In this document: positions 33,294-37,531 of the stretch, piece after piece
Position numbering within the stretch: position 1 is the stretch's first letter
Layout of the letters: every line of letters begins with the position of its first letter
From: DTU015 sp964406505
Lineage (GTDB): Bacteria > Bacillota > Sulfobacillia > Fermentithermobacillales > Fermentithermobacillaceae
Direction: 5' to 3'
Assembly: GCA_964406505.1 (NCBI GenBank)
Contig: CAYORX010000018.1
Span: forward strand, 1 to 37,531
DNA: 37,531 bases
The notes under the pieces: model-generated
The model's database searches: none
Seen by the model: the letters and a program-made list of their open reading frames with translations, nothing else
Told to the model about the DNA's origin: nothing
Made by a program: the position numbers and the translations under genes

Positions 33294-33779
33294 TTTAATT
33301 TGGCAGTTGGTCATACATCCCCATTTTCGAGAAATAGGGCATCTGCTAATTCTATAACTTATGCCTTATTACAAAAATTTTTGATGATTCATTCGCGCTG
33401 GCTGGTCTCCACGATAAGTCTTGCTGCAATGTTCATCATCCCCAATTCGTTAAAGCAGTTTTTCCACAGCTTGATCGGGAATACTTTTTATGTAATTTGC
33501 GTAAGTTAAATACTTTTAAGCTCTTAGTGTGGAAAAATAAAGCGGGAACCCTCTATCTTGAAATGTTAATTAATGCCTAAACACAAAGAAACCTTATCGT
33601 AATGTCAGATAATCGCCGGGCAATTGGGTTTTCTTTATGGATTTAGAATCAAATCTTTTCCGCAAACCGCAAAATTAATGAGGAAAACTTGACCCCTTTT
33701 ACAGTAGCGCACGGACCACTATTGTAACTGATAAACATGGAATAAAATTACAAACTTACACTAAACCCCGTTTTATATA

Positions 33780-33800
33780 TGGAAAAACGCTATAATATAA
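33780..33800 (+). promoter_or_regulatory. Probable -10 region for the OmpR-type two-component operon
   Basis: TATAAT at 33791-33796 is a consensus -10, about 60 bases before the start at 33859. No strong -35 is visible 17 bases before it. TTACA-like elements (TTACAAACTTACA) lie a little further upstream. Confidence 0.45.
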
Positions 33801-33858
33801 TTATCAATGCAAGAGATAACTTGAACACAAAAGGAATTTGCTTAAAAGAGGATTCTCT

Positions 33859-34527
33859 ATGAAACTCATGCTTATCGACGATGATATGGTGCTTGTTAAA
33901 GGATTGAAGCGGTGTTTTGAAACTTGGGGATATGTTGTCAACGTCTGTCATGAAGGAAAGACTGCGCTTGAAAAAATCATGACAACTAAGCCCGACATGG
34001 TCATATTAGACGTTATGCTGCCCCATAAAGACGGATTCACCATCTTGCAAGAAATACGGGAACAATTGCCATACTTACCAGTCATAATGTTAACCGCTAA
34101 AGCTGAAGACATTGACAAAGTTTTAGGGCTTGAACTAGGTGCCGATGATTATGTAGCTAAACCATTCAGCGTAAGGGAATTAGAAGCCCGAATTAAGGCA
34201 GTCTCACGTCGAACTAAAGCATTTCCTAAGAACCAAGTGAGAAAAGGCCACCTGCTAATCGATCTAGAAGGCAAAAGGGTATGGCTAAAAGGTGTAGGGA
34301 TAGACCTAACTCCAAAAGAATTCGACGTACTTGCATTTTTAATCAGGCACGAGGGTATGGTTATGACCCGAGAGCAAATTCTGCAAAATTGTTGGGGATA
34401 TGACTATCTTGGCAGCTCTAGAGCGGTGGATATTCAGATATCTCGGTTAAGAGAAAAAATCGAAGATGACCCGCAAAACCCAGAAATCATATTAACTAAA
34501 AGAGGAATGGGCTACTATTGTGAATAA
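33859..34527 (+). CDS. Response regulator, OmpR/PhoB family
   Basis: 222 residues from ATG 33859, with AGAGGA 7 bases upstream (a TTG at 33838 is less likely). Receiver: acidic DDD at 7-9, D51 in MVILDVMLPHKDG, T in IMLTAKAEDIDK, K in YVAKPFSVRELEARI. The C-terminal winged helix is complete: LTPKEFDVLAFLIRHEGMVM, SSRAVDIQISRLREKIEDDP and IILTKRGMGYYCE. It overlaps the kinase gene by 8 bases. Likely targets include the 11-bp direct repeats before the GerMN gene (36033-36065). The signal is unknown. Confidence 0.95.
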   Translation: MKLMLIDDDMVLVKGLKRCFETWGYVVNVCHEGKTALEKIMTTKPDMVILDVMLPHKDGFTILQEIREQLPYLPVIMLTAKAEDIDKVLGLELGADDYVAKPFSVRELEARIKAVSRRTKAFPKNQVRKGHLLIDLEGKRVWLKGVGIDLTPKEFDVLAFLIRHEGMVMTREQILQNCWGYDYLGSSRAVDIQISRLREKIEDDPQNPEIILTKRGMGYYCE

Positions 34528-35995
34528 CTATGCCACTAAACCATCCAAAAAGGCCATTGCTTTCAACACGCCTACACCAGGAATGCGAGCACATCTTGCT
34601 TTAACTTACCTTGTAGTAATCTGGATAACCCTATTGGTCATCACTCTTTTTGTGTCCCAATTTCAAGAACGGGCAAGCATACAGAACAAGAAAACCCACC
34701 TTTACGCGCAAGCCCACTTAATGGCTAAAACCATACAAGCAAGGGGAGGGCCTGGTATTGCCTCGGTTTCATCTACTGGAGGAGTGCCTACCGGAGGGCG
34801 AGCATTGGTTATAGATCATCTGGGCCGGGTTATAGAAGATTCAGCTATGGAACTTGCCATGATAGGACGTGATTTAACGGTAGTATCGGAAATTAGCCAT
34901 GCCATTAATGGTGCACAGGTAGCTAACACATACTACTTACCTGACAAATCTTACGTTATGTACCTAGCAGTGCCGGCTGATTGGGCTCAAGGGACAGGTG
35001 CCATTTTCATATCTCAAAATCTTCGAGACGTTCAAGAACAGCACCTTAATTTAATGAAAGTAATACTTTTGGGCGGAGGACTTGCATCTGCGGCCACTAT
35101 CCTTTTAGCGTGGTTCTTAACCCGGTGGGTTGCAGGACCCATATTAGAACTTGCCGGAATCGCTGAGAGAATGTCTTCCGGCCGTCTTGACCTTCGGGCA
35201 AAACCAAGCGGCCCAAGCGAGACAAAAATTTTAGCAAATTCATTCAACTCTATGGCTATAGGTTTAGAAAATATGATGCAAACTCAGGAAGAATTTCTTA
35301 TAGCATCTGCTCATGAACTTCGCTCACCTTTAGCAACTTTAAGCGTATTAGTGGAATCTATGCAAGTAAAGCCGCCCGAAACAGATGAGCTGTCTGAATT
35401 CCTAAAGGACATGAAGGAAGAACTGGATCGCCTAAGCGAAACTGCCGAAGGAATATTAAATTTGCTCCGCCTTAAAGATTTAAAAGATGAAAACTACGTG
35501 AACCCAGCTACAGAATTACGTTCCATTATCAAGGCCGGTTCCAACCTAGCCGATAATAAAGTTAAGATACATCTTGAACTTAAAAACCTTAATGATTCAG
35601 ATACATTCGCCCTAAGTCCCATTGCTTTGCGCTTAATTGCATCAAACCTCATAGATAACGCAATCAAATACAGCCGTGCCGGAAGTTCTGTGAACGTTTT
35701 ATGCCACAAGTTAGGCGATAGTTTCACGCTCTCTGTTCAAGATTACGGAATCGGGATTGCCGAAGAACAAATTCCTAGATTATTTGATCGTTTCTATCGA
35801 GTTGATTCGGCAAGACAAAAATCCACAGGAGGATCAGGGCTAGGTCTTGCCATCGTTAAAGAAGCATGCGATAGAACAGGTGCAAATATCTCGGTAAATA
35901 GCAAGTTGGGTTGTGGATCAACTTTCACAGTAACCTGGACAAACCTTGTAAGGGTTGCTAGGGGCTCAAGTTACAATGAAAAACAAACACATTAG
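34520..35995 (+). CDS. Sensor histidine kinase with HAMP domain
   Basis: 491 residues from GTG 34520, overlapping the regulator stop. Membrane helix 1 is at about 27-46 and helix 2 at about 181-200; between them lies an extracytoplasmic sensor of about 130 residues with no recognised motif. HAMP about 201-250. HisKA with H265 in FLIASAHELRSPLATLSVL. HATPase_c: LIASNLIDNAIKYS (N box), DYGIGIAEEQIPRLFDRFYR (G1 and F boxes), GGSGLGLAIVKEA (G2 box). Complete and probably active. The sensor lacks the PAS domain seen in PhoR-type kinases. It is followed by a GerMN lipoprotein that may belong to the regulon. Confidence 0.95.
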   Translation: MNNYATKPSKKAIAFNTPTPGMRAHLALTYLVVIWITLLVITLFVSQFQERASIQNKKTHLYAQAHLMAKTIQARGGPGIASVSSTGGVPTGGRALVIDHLGRVIEDSAMELAMIGRDLTVVSEISHAINGAQVANTYYLPDKSYVMYLAVPADWAQGTGAIFISQNLRDVQEQHLNLMKVILLGGGLASAATILLAWFLTRWVAGPILELAGIAERMSSGRLDLRAKPSGPSETKILANSFNSMAIGLENMMQTQEEFLIASAHELRSPLATLSVLVESMQVKPPETDELSEFLKDMKEELDRLSETAEGILNLLRLKDLKDENYVNPATELRSIIKAGSNLADNKVKIHLELKNLNDSDTFALSPIALRLIASNLIDNAIKYSRAGSSVNVLCHKLGDSFTLSVQDYGIGIAEEQIPRLFDRFYRVDSARQKSTGGSGLGLAIVKEACDRTGANISVNSKLGCGSTFTVTWTNLVRVARGSSYNEKQTH

Positions 35996-36032
35996 CACTA
36001 TTCTGCATCATTTAATCAAAAACAATCAAAAA

Positions 36033-36065
36033 TGTTACGTTACTGTTACGTTACTGTTACATAAC
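36033..36065 (+). promoter_or_regulatory. Three 11-bp direct repeats, likely response-regulator binding site
   Basis: TGTTACGTTAC, TGTTACGTTAC and TGTTACATAAC follow each other without gaps, 66 bases before the GerMN start. Eleven-base direct repeats on one helix face are the usual sites of OmpR/PhoB-family regulators, and such a regulator is encoded just upstream. Confidence 0.65.
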
Positions 36066-36130
36066 GATACGTGTTTGAAATCTATTCCCTCCATAATTGT
36101 CATTGAAGACATCTTTAGGAGGTCATATGG

Positions 36131-36985
36131 ATGGATAAAACAAAGCAAAGTATTTTACTTAGACGAAAAGAAATAAGATTAGGATGGCTTCTCATTGCCG
36201 CTTTTTCACTTTTCCTCTTGTCGGGCTGCTCGTTCACTGTATCAAGCGCACCGGGCGAAATTATAGATCCCGTGCCGCAAACGGGTTACACTGAACTGGT
36301 ACTCTATTTTAGCGATGATCAAGCTATGGAAGTGTGGCCTGAGTTCCGAAAGGTAGAAGTCCCAAGCGATCCCGCCCAACGACTACCCGAAGCCGAATTA
36401 GTTGTTTTGGAACTTTTAAAAGGGCCGCAAGATGATCTTTTGCGAAAAACATTGCCGCCGGAAGCCAAGCTTTTATCGCTGACTATCACAGATGGGGTCG
36501 CTTTTGTAAATTTCAGCAAAGAACTGCAATCTAAGCATTGGGGAGGCTCTGCTGGTGAAGGAATGACCCTTGCATCGTTGGTAACATCCCTGACGAATTT
36601 ACCAGAGATCGATAGCGTGCAAATCTTGGTGGAAGGAAAAACCGTTGAGACTTTAGCCGGACACTACGATTTGTCGCAGCCAAGCGAAAGTTTCGGTTTC
36701 GTTAGAGCCGGTGAGGTTTTTTGCAGTGAGGAGCGTACGACAGGGCTACAAAAAAGGGTTGGTGTCGGTGAAGAACTGTGGCGGAAAGATCCGTTAGAAG
36801 TATCTAAACGCGAAGCTGGCGTGCGAAGATTATTGTCCGATTTTACCTTTGAATTGGTATCCATAGAAGAAAATGTGGCTAAAGTTAATGCTAATGGACA
36901 AGAAGATTATCAGATCGTGCTTATTCAACCTGAAGTTAAGGGCGAAAACGGGATCTGGATAATAAGTGAGGTCAAGGCACGGTAA
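36131..36985 (+). CDS. GerMN-domain lipoprotein
   Basis: 284 residues. AGGAGG at 36117-36122 lies 8 bases before ATG 36131. The N-terminus (WLLIAAFSLFLLSGCSF) ends in a lipobox Cys. Residues about 55-170 form a GerMN domain: TELVLYFSDDQAMEVWPEFR, VVLELLKGPQDDLLRKTLPP, LLSLTITDGVAFVNFSKELQ, SLTNLPEIDSVQILVEGK. GerMN proteins are involved in sporulation or germination, or sit with LpqB/two-component modules in non-sporulating contexts. The C-terminal third is a separate small domain that I do not recognise. The gene follows the two-component operon by 135 bases and has its own putative regulator site. Confidence 0.9.
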   Translation: MDKTKQSILLRRKEIRLGWLLIAAFSLFLLSGCSFTVSSAPGEIIDPVPQTGYTELVLYFSDDQAMEVWPEFRKVEVPSDPAQRLPEAELVVLELLKGPQDDLLRKTLPPEAKLLSLTITDGVAFVNFSKELQSKHWGGSAGEGMTLASLVTSLTNLPEIDSVQILVEGKTVETLAGHYDLSQPSESFGFVRAGEVFCSEERTTGLQKRVGVGEELWRKDPLEVSKREAGVRRLLSDFTFELVSIEENVAKVNANGQEDYQIVLIQPEVKGENGIWIISEVKAR

Positions 36986-36996
36986 AGGTTAAAAGC

Positions 36997-37036
36997 ACCG
37001 GGGGTCATGATTTTGGCGTTCTTGCTGACTCCCGGT
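36997..37036 (+). terminator. Stem-loop downstream of the GerMN gene
   Basis: ACCGGGGGTCA (36997-37007) pairs with TGACTCCCGGT (37026-37036) over 11 positions, one of them G-T, around an 18-base loop. There is no T run, so it may be a weak or factor-assisted terminator, or an mRNA 3' stabiliser. Confidence 0.5.
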
Positions 37037-37165
37037 CTGTTACACCTATCAGATTAAATTAAATAGTTAGAACAAAATATCCGAACTTTTTAGCGATTTG
37101 CGAGAACCATGGTTCGCTTTTTTTATCACGAAAAAAGCTAAGTCCTTGCATGACGATAATACGAA

Positions 37166-37531
37166 CACTAGGATGAAACCTCGGCATGTTGCCAAAACAG
37201 CAGGATAAAGCCCCGGCCATGCTTCCGAAACGGCAGGATAGAGCCTCGGCATGCCGCCGAAGCAACAGGATGAAGCCCCGGCCATGCTGCCGAAACAGCA
37301 GGATAGAACCTCGGCCATGCTGCCGAAACAGCAGGATGGGGCCTCGGCATGCTGCCGAAACAGCAGGATGAAGCCTCGGCATGCTGCCGAAACAGCAGGA
37401 TAGAACCTCGGCCATGCTGCCGAAACAGCAGGATGGGGCCTCGGCATGCTGCCGAAACAGCAGGATGAAGCCTCGGCATGCTGCCGAAACAGCAGGATAG
37501 AACCTCGGCCATGCTGCCGAAACAGCAGGAT
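37166..37531. repeat. Hairpin-repeat array 2 (32-33-bp period), runs off the window
   Basis: Eleven units of the type CATGCTGCCGAAACAGCAGG plus ATGAAGCCTCGG. Each has the inverted repeat CTGC-CGAAACA-GCAG, which extends to ATgCTGC/GCAGgAT with one mismatch. Units near 37166-37290 are degenerate; from 37302 they form a higher-order repeat of 97 bp (33+32+32) in which two complete copies are identical. It shares the core GCCGAAACAGCA with array 1 at 17985-18330. There are no unique spacers and no cas genes. Confidence 0.92.

Larger units (their letters stand above)
33040..33858. other. Long intergenic region (about 820 bases)
   Basis: Between divergent genes. It contains three tandem 14-bp repeats (33252-33293) and, near its right end, the promoter of the response regulator (TATAAT at 33791-33796). 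A 66-74-codon forward ORF near 33288-33509 has no start signal and no recognised family. A relic gene is possible but not shown. Confidence 0.45.

Noticed and set aside
33288..33509. 73-codon forward ORF in the long intergenic region
   Set aside because: No ribosome site and no family; kept only as a note in the intergenic entry.
37059..37512. Long open frames of about 114-126 codons on the reverse strand across array 2
   Set aside because: They exist because the repeat unit has no stop in any reverse frame. The amino acid pattern only mirrors the DNA repeat, and there is no start signal.

Overview
The window looks like a piece of a low-to-moderate GC Bacillota (Clostridia-type) chromosome. 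The pointers are AGGAGG-like ribosome binding sites with frequent TTG and GTG starts, SLH-domain surface proteins, a GerMN-domain lipoprotein, BlaI/M56-type and Lnr/Yfi-type regulatory systems, a YwgA-like protein next to an HD phosphohydrolase, and a TPP riboswitch on tenA. The genus cannot be fixed from sequence alone. A 100-N run (18044-18143) lies inside a repeat array, so this is a scaffold with an assembly gap.

Layout. (1) 1-5.3 kb is a toxin-antitoxin/defence-flavoured patch: the 3' end of an HD phosphohydrolase plus a YwgA-like gene, a reverse operon XRE regulator - ImmA/IrrE metallopeptidase - PIN nuclease, a decayed second HD gene with two unknown small ORFs, and a forward pair of an MqsR-like toxin and a zinc-finger/HTH/DUF4065 (Panacea) antitoxin. 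(2) 5.7-11.2 kb is an Lnr-type module: a small membrane protein, two ABC-2 permeases and an ATPase, divergent from a HisKA_3 kinase and a LuxR-type response regulator, with a perfect 16-bp palindrome between them. (3) 11.4-13.5 kb is a graveyard: pseudogenes of the Panacea antitoxin, a Uma2 nuclease and an IS21 IstA transposase. (4) 13.9-16.5 kb holds a methyltransferase, a thiamine-binding protein and tenA with its riboswitch, then an unknown ORF and a second small membrane protein. (5) 16.6-21.7 kb holds a lipoprotein serpin, a 32-bp hairpin-repeat array, a YbaK-type deacylase and a BlaI/M56 pair whose sensor is split by one in-frame stop. (6) 22.1-23.1 kb is a decayed second copy of the Lnr locus. 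(7) 23.1-27.8 kb is a UPF0718-type permease gene split by about 4 kb of SLH and Big_2/beta-helix surface-protein DNA, beside a CxxC thioredoxin-like gene. (8) 28.3-33.0 kb holds an SLH-anchored protein with two C39-like domains and two zinc-ribbon membrane proteins. (9) 33.9-37.0 kb is an OmpR-type two-component system followed by a GerMN lipoprotein. (10) The window ends in a second 32-33-bp hairpin-repeat array related to the first.

The main large-scale observation is that Panacea antitoxin (+), small membrane protein (-), permease (-), ATPase (-) and kinase (+) occur twice in the same order and orientation: once mostly intact (4.3-10.6 kb) and once decayed and spread out (11.4-23.1 kb). 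This fits an old segmental duplication that then took insertions and decayed. The two hairpin arrays share a core and differ by what looks like a compensated base pair, which makes them the best candidate for something undescribed.
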